64,000 bases of DNA from Podospora pseudocomata (taxonomy: Eukaryota; Ascomycota; Sordariomycetes; Sordariales; Podosporaceae), in contig NC_085891.1 in the NCBI RefSeq assembly GCF_035222375.1, forward strand, positions 868,001 through 932,000. Direction: 5' to 3'. Positions 33,851 through 44,438 of this stretch are shown here, piece by piece (the stretch's first letter is position 1; each line of letters opens with the position of its first letter). The notes beneath the pieces are model-generated. The model ran no database searches, was not told where the DNA came from, and worked only from the letters and a program-made list of their open reading frames with translations. The translations under genes and the position numbers were made by a program.

Positions 33851-36531
33851 TTAGCCCATGTAGAGGCTAGGCTGCTGGATGTGGGAGTCATAGTCGTACT
33901 CCTCAAGCGCAGCAAGTCTGGTTCCACGGTCGTATTGAGAGCGGCGGCGGCGCTGCTCGTCACGAAAATGCTGGCCGGCATTGGGAGTGAAGAGGCCTGG
34001 TGGCGGACAAATGGTGTCAATATCAAACTTGCACCTGGTAGAATGACTCGAACTCACCAACATGCTCAGCGTTTTCACAGCTCCTCTTCATCTTGGACTG
34101 GTTGTCGGGGCCCGGGAAAGCCTCCTCCTCACCAGCCAACTCAGGTCTGGGACCATTGAGCGTGAAGTAAAGCTGCTGATGGTCAATAAGAGTTCGAAAC
34201 TCAAATGGGAGAGAGAGTCGACCGTACCTTGGGGCGATAGTGAGGGGCCTCCAGCATAACAGAGCTGTTGCGGAACTTCTGGACAAGGCAGTCCTTGCCC
34301 TGGATAGCTGCAAATTGTCAACAGCCAATCCATCTCAGAAGAGTAATTCGAAAAGCTTACTGGCATATGAGATCTCAGCAACCTTGTCGCTCTTGAAGCA
34401 GTTCCAACGTTGGTTGCCACGGGCATTGACGAACTAGGGCACTGTCAGAAAATTTCAATATCCAGTTAATGGAGGATCACATACATCGATGATGTCGAGC
34501 GGCTACAAATTCGGTCAGTGTCAGGTTTGCCTCGGCATGAAAAAGAAAAACTTACGTCAACAAAGTTGATGAACGCATAGCCGACACTGTTATAGAACAT
34601 CAGCAACTGGCTCACGCCGAAAGGAATGCTTGATGCACATACTTGCAGTCGTTGGCGAAGTCGATTCGCAAGTACATGAAGTCGTACTTGCCCCAGCTGG
34701 ACTCATCCACAATCTTCTTCAACATCGCTTGGTCGACCTTGTTCGGAATGTTTCGCAGCATAATCTATGATGTGTTAGAAACCGATACTTTCTTTTTTCA
34801 AAGAGATAGATACTGACTGTGGTGCGGACATCGATGCCATCCCGAATCTTGTTGACATCAACATGGTTGTGATGGCCGGCGGCATTGTAGTAAGGGGACC
34901 GATTAACCCGCATGGCGTTCTGACGACGACCATCCATACGATAGGGCTGCATGCCCCTGGGACTGGCGTAGTCGCCATGGTGAAACGCTAACGGAGTGCT
35001 AGGCGGAGTATACAACGGTGCCATGACCGGCATGCCGCCAGTCATCGGGGTCATGGGACTCATGGGAGAAATGCCCTGGCTGCGTGTGGGAGTGTGGTCG
35101 AGAACGTAGCGAGCCGGCAAGCTGTGCTGAATACCGTGATAGACCACAGTGGGATACATGGCCATCTGCTGATGGGGCAATTGCATCCCACTGGCCGGCG
35201 AATGGGCAAGATGCCCAGAGGGCACAATCTGTTGATGATGAGAAGGCTTCGAGATACCCATTCTCTGAAACAGGTTGGTCATGTCCTGAACCGGGCTTCT
35301 CGGAGCGCGGGGAGCATGAACATCAAAAGGCTGGTAGGCTCCGCAGGTGGTGTCGGGCAGGGCAGAAATCAAGTTCAGGTAAACGCCCTGAGATTAGATG
35401 TTAGTCACATATAGATCGGATAAGACGAGGGAGTGTAGACTTACATTGAAAGTGCGACCATTGAGGGCCTCTGCGGCAGTAATGGCGGCATCGCAGTCAC
35501 AAAATTCAACCGTGGCGTGGAAAGGAATGTCTTTCGTCCCGGATAGCTGGCGAAAAGCAAGGACCTCACCATGAGATTCCATGAGAGTGCGGACCACAGT
35601 GTTGGTGTGGAAAACGTCAAAATTCGCGCTCTCTTGGGGGAACGCGATAGCCCGGAGCAAGCCATCCGAAACCTGCTGGTGATTCTCACCAGGATTGCGG
35701 GCCTGATATGAGGTTAGCACGTATATCCGACCAGTGGCAGAAGCTTGACGCCATCACGTACCTGGTGAAACTCCGCCGCGGCAATATACTGGGCACGCCA
35801 GTCCTGGGAACCGAGCTGAACATTCTCGTGAATGTTGGTGGCATCGCGAATGTTGGAGAGAAACAAATAGACTCTCCCATCCTTCGCGAAGATGACGCGC
35901 TTACCCTGGCAAGGTGAACCAAACTGACTCAGTTTCTACACATATTGTTAGATATCTACGACTCATCAGGCATAGCCAGCACAGGACAAACCTCAAGATA
36001 CGTTTCGACCTCTGACAAGGTTACGGAAGCCGTGGAAGAGAAGATAGTGACATAATGAGTGATCCCTAGCTCAGTGCTGAAACGGCCAGAGAGAGGGCCG
36101 GCGGCGCTGGCCAGCGATCGAAAGTTCTGCTGAGGGCCATTGGAGGGACCCTGTTGTCCATTGAGGGAACCATGAGCGACCACTGGTACAGACAAGGGCC
36201 TGAAGGCGGAAGCGGTCGGAGAGAGCTTCTGGTCCAATGTCGATTTGGAGGGGGTCGCGTTGCTGGAAATGAACGGGTCCTTTTCGGCCACAGGAGCAAC
36301 ATTACCGAAGTGCTCCGTCGACTTCTGATGAAACAATGAGTGGTTGGTGGGACCGTTGAGGCTCATGCCGGTGATGCCGGCGTACAGTTTGTTCGATCTG
36401 GCCGAGCCGTCATCGGGCGAGAAGGCAGTCAAACGAGTATCGGGGGTACCATCGTGTTTGTACGAATCCGCCGCGCCGCTCGAAGAATGAGGGGAGGACG
36501 GATTGAACGTCCCGTCACGAGACTGTGCCAT
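33851..36531 (-). CDS. MEI2: MEI2-type meiosis RNA-binding protein, eleven exons
   Basis: RNA-binding protein of the Mei2 family; in fission yeast Mei2 drives entry into meiosis and sequesters the DSR-mRNA eliminator with meiRNA. Minus-strand exons: 36531-35992, 35935-35762, 35702-35445, 35387-34818, 34764-34643, 34586-34556, 34502-34485, 34433-34361, 34307-34228, 34172-34058, 33996-33851 (708 aa). The N-terminal 180 residues are Ser-rich. RRM-like blocks occur at about 180-330 (FDVFHTNTVVRTLMESHGEV). The diagnostic Mei2 C-terminal RRM begins at residue 515: IMLRNIPNKVDQAMLKKIVD, YDFMYLRIDFANDC, VGYAFINFVDPLDIIDFVNA, RWNCFKSDKVAEISYATIQG, and YRPKLYFTLNGP. That domain is split over six exons, one of 18 nt and one of 31 nt. 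The exon at 34172 has a CAGCAG acceptor, so a glutamine may be added. The very long upstream region suggests complex control. Confidence 0.95.
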
Positions 36532-36959
36532 TGTAACGACCTGGAAAAATCAAAGGTCGTTGTCGAGGGAGGTGAGCGAGAGATCCGATGGTCCGAAGGA
36601 CACGACAAAGCAGAGGGAACTGGCGGTGGAGGTCTTGAGCCAAAACCCTTTGCAGGAAGTGTCAAAGGGAGAAGAGTTGGAGGGCAGGAAGAATTCCTAA
36701 GGCACAGAGCAGGCAGGTGACCAGTGGAGATAAAATCTCTGCAAGAGCAGTGTCAGTGGTGTCATTAGTTGGGATGAAGAAGGAACGAGTGGTCGGATCA
36801 CCCTAAGGCAGAAACAGAGTTGTGCTTGCAGACGGAAGGAGCGGCTGGGGGAAATAACGACTCGGCCCCAGACGATAAACAATCGGCCTCAAACGACTGT
36901 CCAAGATGACTTTATCGTTTGGGATCATAGGATTGGAAACTGTGTTTCGTCCTCAGCCG

Positions 36960-36977
36960 GAGTGACTGCAGTCACTC
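36960..36977. repeat. 18-bp perfect palindrome upstream of MEI2
   Basis: GAGTGACTGCAGTCACTC is its own reverse complement. It lies about 430 bp upstream of the MEI2 start. CTCTGGCGGCCGAAGACG at its right end recurs with one change (CTCTGGCGGCTGAAGACG) near 37006. Confidence 0.85.
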
Positions 36978-37278
36978 TGGCGGCCGAAGACGGAACCACA
37001 ACACAGCTCTGGCGGCTGAAGACGAAATCACCACCCGAATTGTGGGGGTAGGATCATCGGGAAGGACCACTTGGTGCCTGATTACGTAGTGATTCCAGGC
37101 TGAAGGCTTGAGGGTGAAAGAACCTTGGAGGGAAAGGCCGCTCTTTCAACTAGAAAAAACGAAACAGCTCATTAGGAAGGAAGTAATGATTTGCCAAAGC
37201 AACAACACGTGACTGATATATTGACTGCTTGTGTCAGGCAAATAGGGAAGTATGAAGGGGGGTTTTGAAGGATGATTG

Positions 37279-37345
37279 TGAAGAAGGAAGACATTGTGGA
37301 GAAGGAAGATATTGTGAAGAAGGAAGAGATCGTGAAGAAAAGAAG
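37279..37345 (+). repeat. Purine-rich imperfect repeat (GAAGAAGGAAGA-type)
   Basis: Units of the form GAAGGAAGAYATTGTG recur about every 15-18 bp on the plus strand. Similar GAAGAA-rich sequence continues to about 37500. A 9-bp inverted repeat, AGATATCGT-GA-ACGATATCT, lies at 37467-37486. Confidence 0.6.
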
Positions 37346-37810
37346 TGAGAGAAATGGGTGTTGTGGTGAAGAAGAGTGGTGAAATCTAAAAGATAACTTG
37401 AAGAATGTTACCGCGAAGAACGGTATCATGAGGAAGATAATAGCGAAGAAGGTAATGATGAAGAAGAGATATCGTGAACGATATCTTGATGAAGGAAACG
37501 CTACCTGCAAAGGAAGTGTGTATCCATGCAAGGCGCAATGTTTACTTACCCTGGTCGGCGACGTGGTCGACGTCGGATAGGAGGCCGACTTTGTTGACTT
37601 TGGATGGAAAGCCCAAAGATTTCAATGTAAGTTGAAGGACGACGAAGGCAGCTGAAACCTTATCCGTGGGCTCACGGATGTCTATGCGATGTCGATACTC
37701 AAGATTGCCACCCTTGGGTTGTTGATATTGTTTTGAGGGAAGAGTCAAACCCTAGCACTGAACTCCATGTTATATACTTGAGAGACTAGATCAACGCACG
37801 GTTAACGTAG

Positions 37811-38215
37811 ATATGCCACGTCATGGCGATTAGATAGAGCAGTGATGATTCTTTTAGTGTCTTCTTATCGTGAAATACTTTTCGGACGAAACTGCGAAGG
37901 TCATGGGAGTATTCCGCCTGTTGTGTTTGATTATTAGTTGCTCCTGGATTCGAGAGGTTCGAGAGGATGTTTAGATGGAATATGTCATGTAATGCCGCTT
38001 AGATAGAGCAAGGTGAGATAAACAGCGCTTCTTATTGCGGAATATTTTTCGGACGAACCTGTAGAAGTTATTGGAACATTCGGGCTGCTCTCCTTGATTA
38101 TCAGTTGCTCTTAGAATCAAGAAAGTACAAGGGGTTGCTCAAATGCAATATGCCACACTATGTTGGTCAGATAGATAAAATAATCTCCATGGTGTTTTCT
38201 TATCAGAACTCATGT
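37811..38215 (+). repeat. Diverged tandem repeat, period about 169 bp, about 2.4 copies
   Basis: Copies begin at 37811, 37980 and 38149, each opening with ATATGYCA followed about 25 bp later by TAGATAGA. Inside copies 1 and 2 are matching blocks CTTCTTAT, ATWYTTTTCGGACGAA and TTGATTATYAGTTGCTC in the same order and spacing. Copy 3 stops after TTTTCTTATCAG. The copies differ at many sites, so the duplication is old or has been mutated. Confidence 0.8.
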
Positions 38216-39768
38216 TTGAGCAAAACCGTCCAGTCACAAAAATATGGTGAAGGATGAGAAGGGGGGAAGAGTCGAGAGAGTACCGGTGCCCTGAAGTTGG
38301 CTAAATATTCATAGTAGGAGCCACAAAGGAAAAGTAGTCAGCACAGAAATCAAGGGAAAGAAAGGAAAGCAAAGACCTAAGAAGGCTTGGAAAGAAAGGA
38401 CTGTGAAATCTCACAACAGACCATCAGGCTACCTTGTTACATTTCAGGTGCCCCTGAGGTTGTTGTGTGTGTTTACAACTTTCACTGGCCGGGCCACACT
38501 TTATCAACACTCGGGACCTACCAATATGGTAGCTACGCAAGCTTTACTGCGTATCCGCGATGGTGGGATGTAAAGAAGCCTGATACCTGCCATCCCCTTG
38601 GCTTTGGGTCTACATGGTCAAGCCTTGCCCACATCTCCCAAGGTACCTAAGGTATACTTGCAGCTATACTCTCTCCAAGATACTAGTCTCACAATGCTGG
38701 TAGATGGTAGTGTCACTAACCGGCGCGAGATAACCTTTGGGGCACTGAATGGAAAAGAACCGATTTCCGAGAATTTCGATTTTATTCGTCTATCTGCTGA
38801 TAGACAAGTGATGGTTTTCGGATAGATATGACAGGCACTTCGCAAGACCTCATCTAAGTTTGCCATAGAACAGTCGCCTTGTGGTCTAACTGAAACCGCC
38901 TATGGTCTCTTCTTTGTGATCATGGCCCCGGGAATTAGAGCTTGGACATGGCACAGTCGCATGCAAATAGGCATTCCACTGGCAGCGCTTGCTTATCATC
39001 AACATACAGTTACACAACCTAGAGTGAGCTTTACACTATATCTAAGACTTGAAAAACCGTCCGAGCCGCGCCGTACTTGACTAGCCCGGACGGACGGAAA
39101 ACAGCTTTGAAATAGGATATAGATCTGTTGTGCAAAGTTCCGACAGAAATCATACCAACGTCTTGTGTAGTTTGAATCAAGAAGGGCGGTAAGGTCATTT
39201 ATGTTCAGTACTAGCTATGTCAAAAATGACTTTTAAGCATAATATAATGACAGAAACGTGAGAAGCTTAATAGATTACATCCTAACATAATTTTGAAGAG
39301 AAAGAGGGAAGTGTAATCTTTGAATCCATCTTGGCGCCACAAAGGGGTTAATAGGGGTTGATGCTTGGCACCTAGCAACCAAGAGAGATTTGATCCCTCA
39401 GGACCACGACAAAGTCAGGTCTAAAATTTGTGGTAAAAGAATATCTCTTCCCATATTCTAAGTTCATACTTAGATTTTGAGGATGTGGCACTCCATCGGT
39501 GGTGCTATTTCGCCTGAAAAGCAATGAGTTTGGTGTTGCTCCTTCCTAGGAGTAGGCGCACGGGCCGTATCTGGAAGCAACTCCCTGGCCAGCTGTCGCA
39601 GCACAGACCACTGGCGCCCCAACGAGGGGCACGCTGACCGAACAAAGCATATATGTTGCTGCTGCGCAAGATGCCTTCAGCGCCGTGCCTTCATGACCAG
39701 TGATCAGCGAAGACCCAGGATATCATCGAAACCGATAGCTGGAGGAGCTTGATGCTCCATCATTCAAA

Positions 39769-42576
39769 ATGCCGAGAAAAGCCCAAACGTGGGATGATTA
39801 CGACTCGGCTGTAGCTCAGGTCCGTCGCTTCCAGCAATCGGGAATCGCTAGCAGCATTAGAGCACTTTCATAGACCTGGAATGCTGACTTCTTTATAGAT
39901 CATCCTCGCGCCCTCCGACTCGGATTTCCTCGATCAACTGATACCAGTGTTGAAAGATGCGACAACGAGCAGCCGAATCGGATCCCTCGCCCAGAGTTTG
40001 TCGCAGTATGCCGAGGACCGCGAAGGCGACATCGAGCAGATCGGGTTGACGAAGCATGAGGAGTTCCTGGGATCCGTCAATCAACTACAAAAGGTGCGCG
40101 AGGGTACTGTGGCTTTGACAGCCGAAATCTTGGACCTCAACCAGTCCATCCAGGCCAGCACCGAGAAGTTGGCCGAGCAAAAGCAGGCGCTGGTCAACAC
40201 GCGCGGGGTCAGGCAGAATATCACGGATGTATCAAACGCTCTGGAGGAATCGCTCAAGATATTGCGCGCTGTCAATAATGCGCACGAACTTATTCGGAAG
40301 AAGGAATATCATCGTGCCCTCAAGTCGTTGGAGGACCTGCAGAACGAACACTTGATCCCCACCATCCAGAACAAGTATGCGACCCAGTACAAGCTTGCCG
40401 ACATGATTCAACGGTCTATCCCGGCATCTCAAAAGACGATTTCCGAGTCCGTCATGGCAGATTTGAACAAGTGGTTTCTGGAGGTTCGAGAAAAGTCCCA
40501 ACTTCTTGGCGAGATTGCCTTTTTCGCGACACAGCAGCGACGGGAGAGGCAAAAGAAGCGTGCCGAAGTCAATGAATATCTGAAGAATTTCAAGTTGAAT
40601 TCTGCCATCGAGCTGGTCTTTGATGAAAGTAATGAGTTTGACGTAATCGACAACGAGGAGAACCAGATTGACTTCACCCCGTTACACAAAGCCTTGCATA
40701 CCCACGATGCTCTCGGTCAGGTCGACAAGTTCCGTGTAGAGTATGCAGCAACGAGACGACAACAAAAGGATCTGATAATGCCCTCAAGTTCCGAAAACAT
40801 CTTTGCCGGGGGTGACGACGAGACGTTGATGGGACTTTTGGAGAACATTGCTGGATTTGCCATTATTGAGAAGGCGACCGTGATGCGAGCACCCTCAATA
40901 AGATCAACAATTGATGTAAGTGACTTTTCCCACAGCTTGGTAGTTTTTCTCTCTAACAGGACGGATAGGTCGATGAGCTCTGGGATTCCATGTGCCAAAC
41001 CGCTATACGAGTGATCGCCAAGTCGTTACAGGAGGTCAACGATGCAGATTTGCTGGTCAAAATCAAGATGAACATTGCTCTTTTTATTGAGACTATGGAG
41101 GTATGTGGCTCCTTACATCTTGTATCTGAATATTCGTTGACAAGCATTAGAGTTGGGGATACTCCGTCACCATGATGAACAACTTCCAGCTCACCCTATT
41201 CTACAAATACGCTGAGCTTCTCCGCCGTCGCTTCGGCGAGGACTTCCAAGAGGTAAGCCCGCTTTTCGTCGTAACTCGTCTCTAGTTGATGCTGACAACT
41301 TTCACTAGATCGTGTCCACGGATGATTACATGCCTATGGCAATCAACACACGCGACGAATACCAAAAGGTCGTCGACGTGACCTGGTTTGTTGACGACAA
41401 ACCAGAAGAAGAGCTTGTGTACGTATCCCGACCGTTTTCTACAGGATGTGTTTGTAAGTCATCGCTTGTTCTAATTGGGCCAGCTTCCCTTGCGTGCTGC
41501 CATTCTCACAGATGTATCCCTTGTGCTGCATAGATATTAGGAATCTGTTGAATCAGTTCTTGATTTTTACATCGGAGCACTTTCACAACCCGAATGTGGT
41601 TGATGAGACGCTACGGAAGGTTTGTCATATTTCTTTCTGATCTCCATGGGTGGGCGTACTGACCATACCTCTAGTCTCTCGATGAGCTTTTGACCGATAT
41701 CGTCTGCCAGTCTCTTGTTGAACGGCTGAACTCGCAGTATCTAGGACAGATCGTGCAGATTTTGATCAACCTCGAGCACTTTGAGACAGCCTGCCAGGTA
41801 CTGGAGCAGATCCTGATCCGGGAACGATCATCCACATCGGCTGGTGGACCGATCACACTCAAGGCGACTGAGGCGTTCAGAAGCAACAAGAAAGCCGCTG
41901 AAAAGCGCATCTTTGAGCTCGTCAACTCCAAAATCGATGACTTGGTGGACACCTCGGACTATGACTGGACAGCCACAACCCCGCCCAAGGAGACGAGCAA
42001 TTACATGCAGACATTGACTAGGTACCTGTCTAACATTATGAACTCGACTTTGCTGGGTCTTCCGAGGGAGATCAAGGAGCTCATTTACTTTGATGCGTTG
42101 AGTCATGCGGCAAATAAGATCTTGGTAAGCCCTTGCCATATACACATCACTTCCCATCTAACACAGGTCTGACTTGGTATTGTCACCTAGGCCCTGCCAT
42201 TATCTCCCGACGTCAAAAAGATCAACCCCAATGGCGTGGCTGCCATGGCCTTGGACGTCCAGCACCTCTCGAAATTCGTCGGGGGCCTTGAGAACGCGTT
42301 CATGCTGGAGCAGAACCTGGACGAGCTGCAGCAGACGGTGGCGCTCATGCAGACGGAGAACCACGACGAGTTCTTTGATATTTCCATCCGCAACAAGAAG
42401 TTTGGTCGGGTGGATGCCATGAATGGACCTATCTTGTTGGAGAAGTACGTTTCACCTCTCTTTTTTGTTTCTTAGCTTATGCTAACTTTTTCTCCTTCAG
42501 GCTCACCCAAACAGTCGATGCCCCAGCTCGCACAGCGCCGCTTGCTAACTTCAGCTCGCGTTTCGGGCTGAGGTGA
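39769..42576 (+). CDS. SEC15: Exocyst complex subunit SEC15
   Basis: Subunit of the exocyst that tethers secretory vesicles to the plasma membrane; Sec15 binds the Rab GTPase Sec4 on vesicles. Exons: 39769-39819, 39899-40915, 40969-41100, 41151-41252, 41309-41418, 41484-41619, 41675-42124, 42191-42444, 42501-42576 (775 aa, the usual length). The short first exon encodes MPRKAQTWDDYDSAVAQ. The N-terminal helical part contains GSVNQLQKVREGTVALTAEI and LIRKKEYHRALKSLEDLQ. The C-terminal half has the family blocks KSLQEVNDADLLVKIKMNIA, FPCVLPFSQMYPLCCIDIRN and LNQFLIFTSEHFHN. The last exon ends APLANFSSRFGLR. All junctions keep frame. Some short introns contain no stop, so retention is possible in places. 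Confidence 0.96.
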
Positions 42577-42791
42577 TCAACAACCAAACAACCTCTTCTT
42601 GCTGGGTCACACAATCCCAAACTATCCTCAACACTTAGCTTCGTAGCTTACTCAGAATAATGCATAATGATACCATGAAACAATTCAAAAAAAGAAGAAA
42701 TAGTTATCATCATTTTTTTAGAATGGTGTGTCGTAAAAGAGAGGAAACAAAATCAGACAGATAAGATATATAGGATATATAAATAACCTTT

Positions 42792-42821
42792 CCCACCACC
42801 ACAACCACAACCACCACCACC
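42792..42821 (+). repeat. CCA/ACC trinucleotide-like repeat
   Basis: Imperfect repeats of CCA and CAA in the 3' flank of SEC15. Read on the other strand the tract is GGT-rich. Confidence 0.7.
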
Positions 42822-42928
42822 GCAAAACAACCCGGTACCTAACCTTGACAACGTGTAGCCATCCATATATTTCAGGGGGTAAAAAAGAAAAAAAGAAAAC
42901 AGCCCCAAACGCTCATAATAAAAACAGC

Positions 42929-42958
42929 CAAAAAAAAAAACCGAAAAAAAAAAAAAAA
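42929..42958 (+). repeat. Interrupted poly(A) tract
   Basis: Two A-runs of 12 and 16 bases separated by CCG, in the intergenic space between convergent genes. It might be a chance tract or an old retrocopied tail. Confidence 0.7.
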
Positions 42959-43261
42959 CAAACCCCACCATAACTACAACAAGCTCATTTTTTGTGTGCA
43001 TGTGTGCAATGTGTGTGCGTGTGTTACATGATTCAAAAACAGATTCCTCCCCCGTTAACCAACATCTCAACTGGTTCAACCTAGAGGGACGACGTCTCCC
43101 CTTCGTGAACATGATCATGTATTCCGTTTACTGTCCCAACTTCCCAAACTGGTCTCCCACATTATCCATCAGATTCTGGCTGCTGCTCAACGGCTCGTTC
43201 TTAATGACGGGAGATTGCGCCTGCTGTTGCTGCTGTTGCTGTTGCAATGGTACTGCGGATG

Positions 43262-44438
43262 TTACAGAGCATAGGGGTACATGTTGTGATACTCCTGTGC
43301 CGTCCCAGCACCACCCAAGCCGCCTTGATGGTATTGTTGAGCCCCAGAGTAGTGTCCCTGATGAGGAGGATGAGAGTATTGACTTTGATGGCTGTTGCTG
43401 CTCGGTCCCGACCCGACCGCCCACTGCTGCCCTCCCGTTGTCGACGTGGTATGATGGACCTGATCGGCAAGAAGCTGAGCATTCTCTCCGAGGTCCTGCT
43501 GCTGGCTTCCTCCTACCGCCACACCTTCTTCTTGCTCTTCCCTCTTCAGCTCAGGCGACTTCTAAGCGCTCTGCTGTGTGAGATTCACTTGTTAGCCATG
43601 AGCTGGGTCATGTTAGGATGGGAAATCAAAAACACACCTGTTGCTGTTGAATAGTACCGTAGTACATCTCATCGGCGTTATACATTTGGGCCTGCGGTTG
43701 ACCATATGATGGCGCGCCAGGCATAACACCGCCTGGGTACATGGTCTGAGGATTGCGGTAGTCGCCCTCTTGGGCAATCTGATGAACGCCGTAGTCGGCG
43801 GGGTTCATCGTGTGCTGACCGCCGGGGCCGGGACCAACACCAGGCACCTGGGGGGGTTGTTGGTTGGCAGCGGCGGCAGCAGCAGCAGCCTGGTTGGAAG
43901 TCCGCTTAGCGTGGGAGGAGGCTTCCTCGCGGGGAACGATGTCGATGAGGAAGTCAAACATGTCGGACTTGGCAAGGGCGGAGGCAATATCGGAGCGTTG
44001 GAGGGTGCGGCGCTTGTTCTCCTCAGCATGAATCCAGGCACGCATGGTGAGCTCAGTGATGAAGATGTCGCAGCCCTTGGCGAAGAGAATGGGGGCTTCG
44101 GCTGAGATCATCTTGACTTCGGGATCGGCCTTCATCACCTTCTTGATGCGGGCAAGGGGTAATTGGTGTTGTTTGTAGTCATGCTGGTCCGTCTCGAGGT
44201 GGTTGATGGTTTGCTGCCAGTAGGCCGTCAGGATGTCTTTGTAAGACCCCGTGAGGCCTTGGTGGACATTCGCCCATGTCCCGGTGTAGAGCTCTGATGG
44301 AGCAAAGCCTTGCTGTGAAAGATGCACACTGGCACCATAGTGGCCGCCCTTGCTGAGATCATACTGTGGTTGTTGCTGTGGGGGCTGGGGATGTTGATGG
44401 CCGCCGTGAGGGGCTGAGGAGGGATTTTGGGGATCCAT
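43262..44438 (-). CDS. HAP5: CCAAT-binding factor subunit HAP5 (NF-YC/HapE)
   Basis: Histone-fold subunit of the CCAAT-binding complex (HAP2/3/5), a general transcription activator also used in iron and redox regulation in fungi. Exon 1 is 44438-43636 and exon 2 is 43574-43262 (371 aa) in the model chosen. The core is at about 70-165: [72 protein letters not shown] and [20 protein letters not shown]. The tail is Gln/Pro-rich. The 3' splice is unclear: the better donor (CAG|GTGTGT, 43637) joined to the strong acceptor at 43575 stops after QQSA. A donor 2 nt further on keeps the Gln/His-rich frame ending NMYPYAL. Both may be used. CCAAT boxes lie in its own upstream region. Confidence 0.9.

Larger units (their letters stand above)
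36532..39768. other. 3.2 kb divergent intergenic region MEI2 / SEC15
   Basis: No supported gene. From left to right it holds the MEI2 upstream region, an 18-bp palindrome with flanking repeated 17-mers (36960-37025), a purine-rich repeat (37279-37345), a diverged ~169-bp tandem repeat (37811-38215), and sequence of lower GC up to about 39550. ORFs at 38387-38825 are short and unrecognised. Two TGGCGCC stretches (39332, 39612) look like primer-binding sites but no long terminal repeats were found. Confidence 0.5.
42577..43261. other. 3' region between convergent SEC15 and HAP5
   Basis: 685 bp between the two stop codons. It is unusually A-rich on the plus strand, with a CCA/ACC run at 42792-42821 and two long A-runs at 42929-42958. 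No gene is supported. Confidence 0.45.

Noticed and set aside
38387-38825. Overlapping short ORFs between MEI2 and SEC15
   Set aside because: Two short frames without domain or splice sites; not enough for a gene or pseudogene call.
40952-40968. Alternative acceptor at 40960 in SEC15 (CTAACAG)
   Set aside because: It would bring a stop codon into frame two codons later; the next acceptor at 40968 gives the family sequence.
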